Of a DNA stretch of 64,000 nt, positions 8,194-15,675 are shown in pieces. Within the stretch, counting starts at the first letter, position 1. Every line of letters starts with the position of its first letter. This DNA comes from Leptolyngbya sp. PCC 7375 (lineage in GTDB: Bacteria; Cyanobacteriota; Cyanobacteriia; Phormidesmidales; Phormidesmidaceae). The stretch is from assembly GCF_000316115.1 (NCBI RefSeq), contig NZ_JH993793.1:80485-144484 (forward strand), read 5' to 3'. Below the pieces are notes generated by a model. The model did no database searches. It had not been told where the DNA came from and saw only the letters and a list, made by a program, of their open reading frames with translations. The position numbers and the translations under genes were made by a program.

Positions 8194-8940
8194 TTATGAC
8201 TGTGTGAGTAACCGGAACGCAGCCAATGTAACAAAGACAACAAACAGCCGCTTAACCCAAGTATTTCCATTGATGACCGCAAAACGGCTTGCGACATAAG
8301 AACCGAGTATCATGCCACTAACTAAGGCAAGGCCAAATTGAAGATTGACAATTCCATTGAGTGCAAAGATTATAACGGAGATCGTCCCTCCAATGAGTGT
8401 GGGTATTTGGCTTGTGGCAATGCTTTCAATGAGTGTGGTACCAAAACATCCCATCATGACAGTAAAGGTGAGTGGCCCCGTCCCCATGCCAAAAATCGCT
8501 CGGTAAATCATGACGAAAAAGTAGGCGCACATTCCACCGTAGCGCCATTTAGGAGTCACCGTTTTCCGAGTTACTCCTAAGTTTTTCATTAAGATAATGG
8601 GCAGCAGGGCAATTAATAGGATTCCGATTACCCGGTTGATAATCTGCTCATCAATGCTGAGAAGTAGATTCGCTCCGACAAATGATCCGCCGATACTGAG
8701 GATACATAGCCACGGGACCAGTGACCACACAATCGACTGCGATCTCGTGAAGGTGATGAGCGATGCCACTCGTCCTCCCAGGGTTCCAAGTCTATCGGTA
8801 GCAATAGCCATATGTGGTGGAAGACCAATGAAAATCATGAATGGAACTGAGAGTAATCCACCTACTCCGGCGAGGACATCAGCTGTTCCGGTTAAGATGC
8901 CGATCAGGACAGTGCCCCCAAGCTGTGCAACGTGATTCAT
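8194..8940 (-). CDS. TauE/SafE (TSUP) family membrane transporter
   Basis: 248 residues, almost entirely hydrophobic with about eight membrane segments. The N-terminal LIGILTGTADVLAGVGGLLSVP segment is the glycine-rich repeat motif of the TSUP family, and a second half begins near YFFVMIYRAIFGMGTGPLTF, reflecting the family's internal duplication. TSUP proteins move sulfite, sulfoacetate or other small anions across the inner membrane; the substrate cannot be told here. The gene stands alone, with no sulfur genes nearby. A long inverted repeat lies upstream (9029-9077). Confidence 0.85.
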   Translation of the reverse strand: MNHVAQLGGTVLIGILTGTADVLAGVGGLLSVPFMIFIGLPPHMAIATDRLGTLGGRVASLITFTRSQSIVWSLVPWLCILSIGGSFVGANLLLSIDEQIINRVIGILLIALLPIILMKNLGVTRKTVTPKWRYGGMCAYFFVMIYRAIFGMGTGPLTFTVMMGCFGTTLIESIATSQIPTLIGGTISVIIFALNGIVNLQFGLALVSGMILGSYVASRFAVINGNTWVKRLFVVFVTLAAFRLLTQS

Positions 8941-9028
8941 AGTGTAGGTATGAAGTATGGACTTGCTTACAGAAAGGCCCAGGAACTTTCTTCAACCATA
9001 CAGTCTGTTTCGTGCATCCTTCTTGTAA

Positions 9029-9077
9029 AACCAACTTAACTAAGCATTTACTTGCTAGGGCTTTAGTTGAGTTGGTT
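9029..9077. repeat. Long imperfect inverted repeat in the intergenic region
   Basis: AACCAACTTAACTAAGC at 9029-9045 pairs, with one mismatch and one bulge, with the sequence at 9059-9077 across a 13-nt loop. It lies between the TauE gene and the response regulator gene, both on the minus strand, and could terminate the upstream transcript or act as a regulator site. The rest of 8941-9260 shows nothing else. Confidence 0.6.
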
Positions 9078-9260
9078 GTATGAGAACTATGGTCTAATTC
9101 CTAATGACTGATTTCTGATAATAGTAGTTTTATTTTCTGGATTGTTTTCACAATCCCACACCTACTAGGGGTGATTGAAGCAACCAATGAAGTCATCGTG
9201 AATGAACTGGGTGCGATCATCGATCGCCATAACTCATCATTATCGAATTCTCAATAAGTG

Positions 9261-9638
9261 TCATGAACGATATACGGCAAGAATCTGTTCCAGCGCTGCT
9301 CTTTTAACTGGCTTGGGCAGATAGTCTGTAAACCCTGCATTAATGAATTGCTGGTATTCATGATTTCCGGCGATTGCGGTGTAAGCAATTATCGATGTTT
9401 TCTCTTGCTCTAATTCCCTTAGCCTTTTCAACAGTGCAAAGCCATCAATTCTAGGCAATTGAATATCCAGAAAGATGAGCTGGTGATGTTTTTCTCTGAA
9501 GAGTTCCAGGGCGAATGTCCCAGATTCCGCAACATCAATCTGAAATCTAGGATTCAATTTTCTCAAGTGTCTTTCCAGAATCACTTGAGACATCTTTAAG
9601 TCTTCGATGATGAGAATGTGAGGAGTTGTTTCTGACAT
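9261..9638 (-). CDS. Single-domain response regulator (receiver only)
   Basis: 125 residues forming one CheY-like receiver domain. The acidic pocket is IIEDLK at the N-terminus, the phosphoacceptor Asp is in LIFLDIQLPRIDG, the Thr/Ser switch is in IIAYTA, and the conserved Lys is in YLPKPVK. No output domain follows. Such proteins act in phosphorelays or on a partner protein. No histidine kinase lies next to it; the partner is presumably elsewhere. The adjacent XRE regulator is divergent. Confidence 0.93.
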   Translation of the reverse strand: MSETTPHILIIEDLKMSQVILERHLRKLNPRFQIDVAESGTFALELFREKHHQLIFLDIQLPRIDGFALLKRLRELEQEKTSIIAYTAIAGNHEYQQFINAGFTDYLPKPVKRAALEQILAVYRS

Positions 9639-9706
9639 CAGAACCTATTGTTTTCTTTGCCATTGTCAATGGAGGACTTTTCTTTTGATGCACAGGATTA
9701 GCATTT

Positions 9707-9722
9707 GGTACATATGTGTACC
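9707..9722. promoter_or_regulatory. GGTACA-TATG-TGTACC palindrome upstream of the XRE gene
   Basis: A perfect inverted repeat (arms 9707-9712 and 9717-9722) lies 24 bases before the preferred start of the XRE regulator and between two divergent genes. Small XRE repressors typically bind such a site to control themselves, so this is a probable autoregulatory operator. Confidence 0.55.
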
Positions 9723-9745
9723 ACGATGTGCGGTATTTCCTCTCA

Positions 9746-9970
9746 ATGAAAACCACATATAATCGCAATTTATCAGGGCAACTAGCAAAACGTATTCGAG
9801 CATTGAGGGGTGATCAGACACAGCGAGAATTCGCGAAGAGGTTAGGAATTACTCATGCAACGTTAAATCGTATCGAACAGCAGACTCAGAATGTAACCGT
9901 TAAAACGCTTCAACTGATGTGTGATCGTCTACGCTGTGGAGCTGGTTATCTGTTTGGTGAGGAAGACTAA
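9746..9970 (+). CDS. Small XRE-family helix-turn-helix regulator
   Basis: About 74 residues from ATG 9746 (a GTG at 9716 is in frame but lies within the palindrome). The HTH_3 core runs LAKRIRALRGDQTQREFAKR then LGITHATLNRIEQ, with the typical 'Q-REFA--LGI---TLNRIE' spacing. No second domain is present. It is similar in size to antitoxin-like or phage-type repressors, but no toxin gene is adjacent, so an independent regulator is likely. Confidence 0.85.
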   Translation: MKTTYNRNLSGQLAKRIRALRGDQTQREFAKRLGITHATLNRIEQQTQNVTVKTLQLMCDRLRCGAGYLFGEED

Positions 9971-10142
9971 CGTGATATCGGTTCTTCTTCGGATTCCCAA
10001 AAAATCAGTTTCTATCCTCTAGATCGTTTTCCAAATCCCACATTTACTGTGCCAATGACTCTCATTAGGTCAGGATGCCGGATCATTGGATAGTGAGCAG
10101 CAAAGAGATGTTATATTTTTGATTGCAAAAAAATACTTGAGT

Positions 10143-10161
10143 TATCTAGAAAAACTAGATA
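10143..10161. promoter_or_regulatory. Operator-like inverted repeat upstream of the toxin-antitoxin operon
   Basis: TATCTAG (10143-10149) and CTAGATA (10155-10161) form a perfect inverted repeat with a 5-nt A-rich spacer, 40 bases before the antitoxin start in a very A/T-rich promoter region. Phd/YefM antitoxins repress their own operon through such palindromes. Confidence 0.55.
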
Positions 10162-10201
10162 TTATCTAATTAGGACTTAATTAAGTAATATTGGTGATTC
10201 T

Positions 10202-10531
10202 ATGGTTCCTTTAACAAATATCCATTCTTTGACCGACTTCCGACATAATGCCAAGAAGTTTGTAGACGAATTGCAAGAAACTCATACTCCTTTAGTGCTC
10301 ACAGTCAATGGCAAGGCTGCTGTAGTAGTAGAAGATATTGAGTCATTTGAAGCCTATCAGAATCGTATCCGTGAACTAGAAAAAGAGGTGCAATCTCTTA
10401 AGTTAGAAGCGCTGAAGGATGCTTTAGTCGCTGGGGCAGAACAGGCTGAGCAAGGGAAGTTTAGTAAACGCAGTTTTGATGAAATCATTGTTGCAGCCCA
10501 CGCGGCTGTGACAGCACAGAATCAGGCTTAA
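10202..10531 (+). CDS. Phd/YefM-family antitoxin
   Basis: 109 residues. The N-terminal Phd/YefM fold is seen in SLTDFRHNAKKFVDELQE, then TPLVLTVNGKAAVVVEDIESFEAY, which is the DNA-binding and dimer part. A charged helical C-terminal tail would wrap the toxin. The toxin gene starts one base after its stop codon (TAA then ATG), the normal operon layout. The antitoxin neutralises the toxin and represses the operon; the pair should stabilise the plasmid by post-segregational killing. Confidence 0.9.
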   Translation: MVPLTNIHSLTDFRHNAKKFVDELQETHTPLVLTVNGKAAVVVEDIESFEAYQNRIRELEKEVQSLKLEALKDALVAGAEQAEQGKFSKRSFDEIIVAAHAAVTAQNQA

Positions 10532-10855
10532 ATGCACAAAATTCGGTATACAGAGCTTGCTGACACTGATTTATTCGACATCTACGTATATACCTATCAG
10601 ACATGGGGAGCGTCTCAGGCTATTAGCTATACGGCTGGATTAAAATCTGCCATTGACCGCATTGCCCAAGAGCCAACTCGACCAGGCACGATAGATCGCT
10701 CGAATCTCCGTCAAGGGTATCGCAGCTATCATCAACAGCGACATCTCATCTTCTATCGTGTTGTTGAGAATACTATTGAAATTATTCGTGTGCTTCATGA
10801 CAGCATGGATATTGCAAACCGTCTTTCAGCAGTTGACCAGGACAATGACGAGTAA
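10532..10855 (+). CDS. ParE/RelE-superfamily toxin
   Basis: 107 residues. The pattern YTELADTDLFDIYVYTYQTWG, then a conserved basic YRSYHQQRHLIFYRV strand pair and IEIIRVLHDSMD, matches ParE-type toxins (the RVLH...MD ending is characteristic). ParE proteins inhibit gyrase, while RelE relatives cut mRNA; the sequence favours the ParE branch. It follows the antitoxin directly. Confidence 0.9.
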   Translation: MHKIRYTELADTDLFDIYVYTYQTWGASQAISYTAGLKSAIDRIAQEPTRPGTIDRSNLRQGYRSYHQQRHLIFYRVVENTIEIIRVLHDSMDIANRLSAVDQDNDE

Positions 10856-11170
10856 TCTGTTGCTTCCTTCTGCATGTAGGCATTCTTGAATATGACACCA
10901 GTCTATCTGAACATGGTGGTCAATGGTATGGGATTTTGAAGTATAGTTAACCACTCTTCTTTATTCGAGGTCGACAATATTTATATTTGGGCGTGCCCCC
11001 TTCGGGGTCGGGCTCTGCCGGGGCTCCCTAAACGGTCGGTCCCGCAGGGACTGCCGATAGCGAGCTATCGGCCCCCCTCTGATCCCTCACGCGGCTCGAT
11101 AGCTATCTTGTACTCTATATCATTTGAGGTGACAGAAGCTTTTTGCTAAGGGGCTGCGCCCCTCGCGTCA
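10856..11170. other. GC-rich intergenic segment with strong hairpins, candidate oriT part
   Basis: Between the toxin gene and ardC the composition jumps to GC-rich from about 10985. GCCGATAGC (11053-11061) and GCTATCGGC (11064-11072) form a perfect 9-bp inverted repeat with a 2-nt gap, and further GGGG/CCCC pairings surround it. The position just ahead of ardC, in what would be the leading region, makes it a candidate part of oriT or a single-strand initiation site. No nic site can be assigned. Confidence 0.4.
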
Positions 11171-11292
11171 CCAAGAAAAAAAACGGCTTTCACCCCAGAA
11201 AAACGGTTTTCACCCTCCGGCTTATTCCCTTCGGGGCCGGAAGGGTAAACCTTCCGTTTTTCTGGGTCGAACCTTCCGTTTTTTGTTCTTGG
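11171..11292. repeat. Very long imperfect hairpin upstream of ardC
   Basis: Nearly the whole of 11171-11292 folds on itself. CCAAGAAAAAAAACGG (11171-11186) pairs with 11276-11292 with one bulge, CCCAGAAAAACGG (11194-11206) pairs with 11255-11267, and ACCCTCCGGC (11212-11221) pairs with 11237-11246 with one bulge, separated by small internal loops. A/T-rich promoter-like steps occur within the stem. Folded as single-stranded DNA it resembles the promoters that drive leading-region genes on incoming conjugative DNA (Frpo/ssi type). That function is inference. Confidence 0.6.
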
Positions 11293-11382
11293 CTTTGCTA
11301 CCCCCCCTCTTCGCCAGAGAGGCAGAAAGGGTGTGAAAACACACCCTTTCATATTAATTTATTCATCCTCAAGGGGGGAGCC

Positions 11383-12276
11383 ATGACTACAACAACCATA
11401 CCTAAAAAAGATATATACGCTGATGTGACTCAAAGCATTATTGAAGCCTTAGAACAGGGGGGGCGGCCTTGGTTGCGACCGTGGAAAAATGCTCATGACT
11501 TGGGCGTGATTCCTTTACCCTTACGCCACGATGGAACTATTTACCGAGGTATCAACGTTTTGATGCTATGGAATGCAGCCTTGAAGAAAGGATATCTGTC
11601 ACCGCATTGGATGACCTTCAAGCAGGCGAAAGCGCTAGGTGGAAGTGTGCGCAAAGGGGAGAAATCGGCCCGTGTGGTTTATGCTAATTCCTTTGAAAAA
11701 GTTGAACAGAATCAAAACGGTGACGAAGAGAAAAAAGAAATCTTTTACATGAAAGGTTACGCGGTGTTTAACGCTAACCAGGTCGAAGGACTTGCAGATG
11801 ATTACTCTATTGTTCCTGAGATATCACATAACTTTGATGAGCGTATTGCCAAAGCAGAGCTTTTCTTCGCTCGACTTGGTGCAGATATTCGTCACGGTGG
11901 AAACCGAGCTTGGTATAGTCATGAGCATGACTATATCCGTGTGCCACTCTTTGAAGCTTTTCACAGTGCTGCAAGTTATGCGGCAACACTGGCCCATGAG
12001 TCAATACATTGGACACGACATCCCTCACGATTGGGGCGTTCTTTTGGTCAGCTAAGGAAAGGTGACAAAGGATATGCTCAAGAGGAGCTAGTGGCTGAAA
12101 TCGGAGCAGCATTTTTTTGTGCGCACTTGGGGATAGCATCAGAAATTCAGGCAGATCACGCACCCTATATTGCCAGTTGGCTGCAAGCCTTGAGGCAAGA
12201 TAAGCGTTACATTTTTCGGGCTGCTTCCCATGCCCAACAAGCTGTTGATTACTTACTAGAATTAGGCGGCAAATAA
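11383..12276 (+). CDS. ArdC-like antirestriction protein (ssDNA-binding domain plus zincin metallopeptidase)
   Basis: 298 residues from ATG 11383, which follows a strong AAGGGGGGA ribosome site. An upstream in-frame extension to 11143 runs through the long hairpin and is rejected. The N-terminal ArdC_N domain (about 8-130) contains GGRPWLRPWK and YRGINVLMLW; the C-terminal domain carries the zinc-protease HExxH motif in AHESIHWT plus a downstream Glu in EELVAEIG. ArdC proteins protect incoming plasmid DNA from host restriction during conjugation. Position between a probable oriT and the DUF2958/DUF6876 genes is typical of a leading region. Confidence 0.92.
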   Translation: MTTTTIPKKDIYADVTQSIIEALEQGGRPWLRPWKNAHDLGVIPLPLRHDGTIYRGINVLMLWNAALKKGYLSPHWMTFKQAKALGGSVRKGEKSARVVYANSFEKVEQNQNGDEEKKEIFYMKGYAVFNANQVEGLADDYSIVPEISHNFDERIAKAELFFARLGADIRHGGNRAWYSHEHDYIRVPLFEAFHSAASYAATLAHESIHWTRHPSRLGRSFGQLRKGDKGYAQEELVAEIGAAFFCAHLGIASEIQADHAPYIASWLQALRQDKRYIFRAASHAQQAVDYLLELGGK

Positions 12277-12410
12277 CCATAGATGATTCATGTGAATTAC
12301 TCGGTACAATAGTTGTTTTTTATCGTTAAATATCCAGAAATACTTACTTTTTTGTTGACTTACGGTAGTATTTTTATATACTAAAACCATAAAATAATAA
12401 CCATAAAAAA

Positions 12411-12447
12411 AGGGCTGCCCCAACCCGTCACAGTCAGAGGCAGCCCT
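12411..12447 (+). promoter_or_regulatory. Leader hairpin before the DUF2958 gene
   Basis: AGGGCTGCC (12411-12419) pairs with GGCAGCCCT (12439-12447) around a 19-nt loop containing AACCCG. It ends 20 bases before the ATG at 12468. A hairpin with similar loop features and spacing precedes the next gene, so this may be a shared attenuator or translation control element. The upstream part of 12277-12410 is A/T-rich and probably carries the promoter. Confidence 0.55.
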
Positions 12448-12467
12448 AAAAATTAGGAATTTTTATA

Positions 12468-12890
12468 ATGAATAACCATCCCTACGACTTTATTCAATCC
12501 CTTTTGATCGAAAATCATCGTCTTTTCTCGCTGACGCACTGTTGGCTAATGACCTGGGATCACATTCATCAGTTATTGAAGAATGCTCAAGAAGCTGAAA
12601 GCGCATTAATGAAACATTGTTCTCATCGTCCAGTTGTAAAATTATTTACTCCTGATGAGAAGGGAACATGGCTATTGACCGAACTATCTCTTCATGATCC
12701 AGAAATGGCCTATGGCTTGTGTGATATCGGCGATGGATTCCCGAATTTGAATTTCGTTTCAATCACAGGACTATTTATGAGACGAGGCCCGCTAAATTAC
12801 CCAGTCGTGCGAGAGCGTGACTTTACTCCCACTAAAACACTGAAGGAATATGCAGAAGAGAGCTTTGAAGTTCGTCGAGTAGTGGCTTAA
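12468..12890 (+). CDS. DUF2958 domain protein
   Basis: 140 residues. The segment VKLFTPDEKGTWLLTELS, then GLCDIGDGFPNLNFVSITGL, then RGPLNYPVVRERDF, follows the DUF2958 pattern (VKxFTP...TWxxTE...G...ELGxxSLxEL...RGPxGLPxERD). The N-terminal 50 residues are extra. DUF2958 genes occur on conjugative elements next to ardC; the molecular role is unknown, though an accessory anti-defence function is often supposed. The hairpin leader suggests its own post-transcriptional control. Confidence 0.75.
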   Translation: MNNHPYDFIQSLLIENHRLFSLTHCWLMTWDHIHQLLKNAQEAESALMKHCSHRPVVKLFTPDEKGTWLLTELSLHDPEMAYGLCDIGDGFPNLNFVSITGLFMRRGPLNYPVVRERDFTPTKTLKEYAEESFEVRRVVA

Positions 12891-12917
12891 TTTCCACTAA
12901 TACAATCACCAAAACTA

Positions 12918-12952
12918 AGGCTATCCTCTCGGCTGTAACCCAGAGATAGCCT
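12918..12952 (+). promoter_or_regulatory. Leader hairpin before the DUF6876 gene
   Basis: AGGCTATC (12918-12925) pairs with GATAGCCT (12945-12952), and the stem extends by TCT/AGA past a one-base bulge. The loop contains CTGTAACCC. It ends 22 bases before ATG 12975, almost the same geometry as the hairpin before the DUF2958 gene, though the stem sequences differ. Confidence 0.55.
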
Positions 12953-12974
12953 CTTTAACGTGGGAGTTTTCATA

Positions 12975-13376
12975 ATGAACACTAAGGAAGAGAAGCGACA
13001 AACGCTTTACGATAATCTATGTCAATTTACTGGAACGACTCAATATTACAGTTACCCCCTATTGGGTATAAAAGGACTGCTATCTGATGGAATACATTAT
13101 TTGCTGAATATAACAGAGTGCTATTGGCTGATAGATGTAATTCTTGCACATCAAATAAACCCTGTCATTTCCAAGCATCCTGAGCTTAAATCTCTTCAAT
13201 TTTGGCGATTGAATGTAAATGACGATAATTCCGCCCTGTTACAGTGTGAGTGGGATAAGGATGAGATTGTCGAAAGTCAGAAAATTGATTACACGAGTTT
13301 TCCGCTCGATAGTATTACCCTTTATTGCAGCCCAACTCCAGAAGGTTACGTGATTTACCTTCCATCTGAATACTAA
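12975..13376 (+). CDS. DUF6876-like protein
   Basis: 133 residues from ATG 12975; an earlier in-frame GTG at 12960 would have a poorer context. The order of motifs, LSDGIHYLLNITECYWLIDVI, FQFWRL-like SLQFWRLNVND, then IDYTSFPLDSITLYC and a terminal LPSEY, matches my memory of DUF6876, another small leading-region family found near ardC. No catalytic motif is visible. A perfect 15-bp hairpin after the stop ends the transcript. Confidence 0.7.
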   Translation: MNTKEEKRQTLYDNLCQFTGTTQYYSYPLLGIKGLLSDGIHYLLNITECYWLIDVILAHQINPVISKHPELKSLQFWRLNVNDDNSALLQCEWDKDEIVESQKIDYTSFPLDSITLYCSPTPEGYVIYLPSEY

Positions 13377-13379
13377 TCT

Positions 13380-13417
13380 AATTACCCGTGAATCATGGAT
13401 AAGATTCACGGGTAATT
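13380..13417 (+). terminator. Strong hairpin after the DUF6876 gene
   Basis: AATTACCCGTGAATC (13380-13394) is the exact reverse complement of 13403-13417, with an 8-nt loop, starting 4 bases after the stop codon. No long T-tract follows (GCCACC), so it may work with Rho or stabilise the RNA 3' end. Confidence 0.6.
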
Positions 13418-13828
13418 GCCACCTTTCAGTAACGGTTAATTCCCCATAATGAGTATCTCGTTTTTGCACTAGCAGCACTTCACATTGCTAATGTCTTTCG
13501 ATAGCTTTTCAGCTTTCACTTTTTACGTTACTGGGCTTACACCCCCTGCACCTTGCCCTTGGGGCAAGGTGCGGCCTGACGGCCTAGGCTTGTAGAAAAG
13601 TCGTGCTGCGCTGTAAAACTTTGTCAGTAACGAGGTTTGAATAACCGCCGGAATTGAGGGCTACTGGGCCTAGTGAAGGAATCGTGAAAAACTTTGCTGG
13701 TGTGCAATTCTAAAAAGCTGAGCTACACTTGCAGGAGATTATGGAGTACACCACATTAGCTCTATAGTCATTGCCCTGACCTACCCGTAGTTTATTGGTG
13801 CCTGTTTCTCAAGGTACTTGGTAGTGTC
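13418..13828. other. Intergenic region upstream of the relaxase, with an 11-bp perfect hairpin; candidate oriT
   Basis: GCACCTTGCCC (13548-13558) and GGGCAAGGTGC (13562-13572) form a perfect stem with a 3-nt loop, followed by GGCCTGACGGCCTAGG. MobF plasmids often keep oriT next to the relaxase gene, with nic near an inverted repeat, so this is the second oriT candidate besides the region at 11.0 kb. The part nearer the relaxase shows no clear hairpin. Promoter signals are not certain. Confidence 0.4.
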
Positions 13829-15658
13829 GTGCTCTCAGTTTTCAGAATTCAAAACGAAAAGTATTACACCGCCCTTGCTCATACTGGTTATATGGAGGAA
13901 GGAGGGGAGAGCCCTGGTGTCTGGTATGGAAAAGGTGCTGCTGCGATCAATCTCAACGGCATAGTAGATGCAAATCATTTATCAACATTGCTTGAAGGCT
14001 ACTGTCCCAATGGCAGTGGCAAGAAGCTTCAAAATGCCGGGAAACATACGCAACTCTATCGCAAGGATGGACAGCTCAAGGAACGGCGTAGAGAAGTGGG
14101 AATGGACGCCACGTTTTCAGCGCCGAAGTCGGTTAGCGTAGTTTGGGCACTGGCGGATGAGAGCACCCGTAAGGTCATTCAAACTGCTCATGATCAGGCG
14201 GTCAAGAAAGCCCTCGATATTTTTGAGGAAAACTATGCCTACACCCGACGTGGAAAAGGTGGGAAAAGACTGGAAAAAACTCGTATTGTTGTAGCCCTCT
14301 TTCGTCATGGCACCTCCCGATTTGTCGAGGGAATAGCACCCGATCCTCAATTGCATACCCATGCATTGATAGCCAAAGCCTCTGTGCGAGAAGATGGCGC
14401 GTTCAGAAGCCTTTTGTTTAGCCGGTATCCACGAGGTCGAGGCCAACCATCACTGCTTGATGTGCAGAAAACATTGGGAGCTATCTATCGGCTGGAATTG
14501 GCTTATGGACTCCAGATGCAGCTAGGGTATAACGTTGCGATCACTCCCAGCACCGATGGAAAAGATATGTTCTTTGAGTTAGCGGATGTCGATTCCGCCC
14601 TTTGCCAGGTCTTAAGTAAACGGCGTCAGCAGATTGAATCTGAGCTAGCTCAACCAGAATATGCGAGTGATGAATCACCGGCTCTGAAAGCATCAGTAAT
14701 TGCATTAAAAACCAGGGGGCTTAAAGGAGTTGTCCCCCCACGAAAGGAACTCTACAAGAATTGGGCGCAGATAGGCCAAGCTCATCAGTATCGGCCACCA
14801 CCAGCTGTCTTTCGTATCCCCAGCCAACCAGCGGCCCTTATTCAAATAGAACAAGGGATGCACGAATTTATGACAGCTCATGAGTCTTTTGCCAAGCATG
14901 AATTGGTAAGACATGTCGCAATTCATGCGATAGGAACTGGACTCAATTGTGATGCAGTAACCAGGCTTGTGGATGACAGACTGACTCGGGAAGATGTGAT
15001 CGCCCGAGGTCAGCAAGACCAGGTAGAAACGCGCTACAGTTTTCGGTCGGTATTACATGCAGAACAAGCCCTGATTAAAACACTGCTGAAACTCAATGTA
15101 TATGGGACTCAATATATGAGTAGTAATGATGTGGTGCAGTGGAAAGTCGATGACGATGGTAAACAACTGGAGCACAGGAATGATTCTGACCAACTAGTAG
15201 GGCAGGAAACGGGTAGGGATATTCATATTGTCGCTACTGGGAAAAAAGCTCGCCCCTCTTCCGTAATTAAAGCCGCGCAACCTGAGTGGCAGAAGCAGGA
15301 AAAAATACCCGTTGGCGTTGCGCCAGGGAAGCATTCCTATCGGATGGAGCAGGAGACAGGAATTAAGACCTCACCACCTGAATGGTTCACCTTCAATTAT
15401 GGGGGCGGTAATCAATCACTCGATCCTAAAGCTGTGGTGATAGTCAGTCAGCCACAGTCGATAAAGAAACAAACCCTGTTGGATATTGTGACGATTGCTC
15501 GGAACTCGAAAGTGCCCGTGGTGATGATTGGGAGTGGTCGATTTAGCCGATCGCTAATGAATGCGTTGGAACGCGAACGGGTACGTCAGCAGCAAGAACT
15601 TGTTACTGACGTGGTAGCTCGGGCCAATCGGAATTATCAGAGCCAGTTGGAGTTGTAA
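13829..15658 (+). CDS. MobF-family (TrwC-like) relaxase lacking a functional helicase core
   Basis: 609 residues, GTG start at 13829. The relaxase domain (1-330) has the paired catalytic tyrosines in NEKYYTAL, the DATFSAPKSVSV segment and the metal-binding histidines in RHGTSR and DPQLHTHALI, all as in TrwC. It should nick oriT and pilot the strand into the recipient. TrwC/TraI relatives carry a C-terminal SF1 helicase (total 960-1750 residues). Here there is no GxxGxGKT, only a faint echo of the region near Walker B (AVVIVSQ...LLDIVTIAR...VVMIGSGRFS). Unwinding must then come from another protein, or the enzyme is impaired. It heads a run of mobilisation genes. Confidence 0.9.
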   Translation: MLSVFRIQNEKYYTALAHTGYMEEGGESPGVWYGKGAAAINLNGIVDANHLSTLLEGYCPNGSGKKLQNAGKHTQLYRKDGQLKERRREVGMDATFSAPKSVSVVWALADESTRKVIQTAHDQAVKKALDIFEENYAYTRRGKGGKRLEKTRIVVALFRHGTSRFVEGIAPDPQLHTHALIAKASVREDGAFRSLLFSRYPRGRGQPSLLDVQKTLGAIYRLELAYGLQMQLGYNVAITPSTDGKDMFFELADVDSALCQVLSKRRQQIESELAQPEYASDESPALKASVIALKTRGLKGVVPPRKELYKNWAQIGQAHQYRPPPAVFRIPSQPAALIQIEQGMHEFMTAHESFAKHELVRHVAIHAIGTGLNCDAVTRLVDDRLTREDVIARGQQDQVETRYSFRSVLHAEQALIKTLLKLNVYGTQYMSSNDVVQWKVDDDGKQLEHRNDSDQLVGQETGRDIHIVATGKKARPSSVIKAAQPEWQKQEKIPVGVAPGKHSYRMEQETGIKTSPPEWFTFNYGGGNQSLDPKAVVIVSQPQSIKKQTLLDIVTIARNSKVPVVMIGSGRFSRSLMNALERERVRQQQELVTDVVARANRNYQSQLEL

Positions 15659-15675
15659 GGAGGGAGGGATCAGTA

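Noticed and set aside
8338..8935. Two plus-strand frames opposite the TauE gene
   Set aside because: They are antisense shadows of a clear membrane protein gene and have His/Cys-rich random composition.
11143..11382. N-terminal extension of the ArdC frame
   Set aside because: It is the translation of the long hairpin; a strong ribosome site and normal ArdC start lie at 11383.
12400..13420. CRISPR-like array from the series of hairpins
   Set aside because: The hairpins have different sequences and irregular spacing with genes between them.
13829..15658. Relaxase as a MobQ or MobP type
   Set aside because: The N-terminal double tyrosine, the SAPKSVS segment and the DPQLHTH histidines identify MobF.
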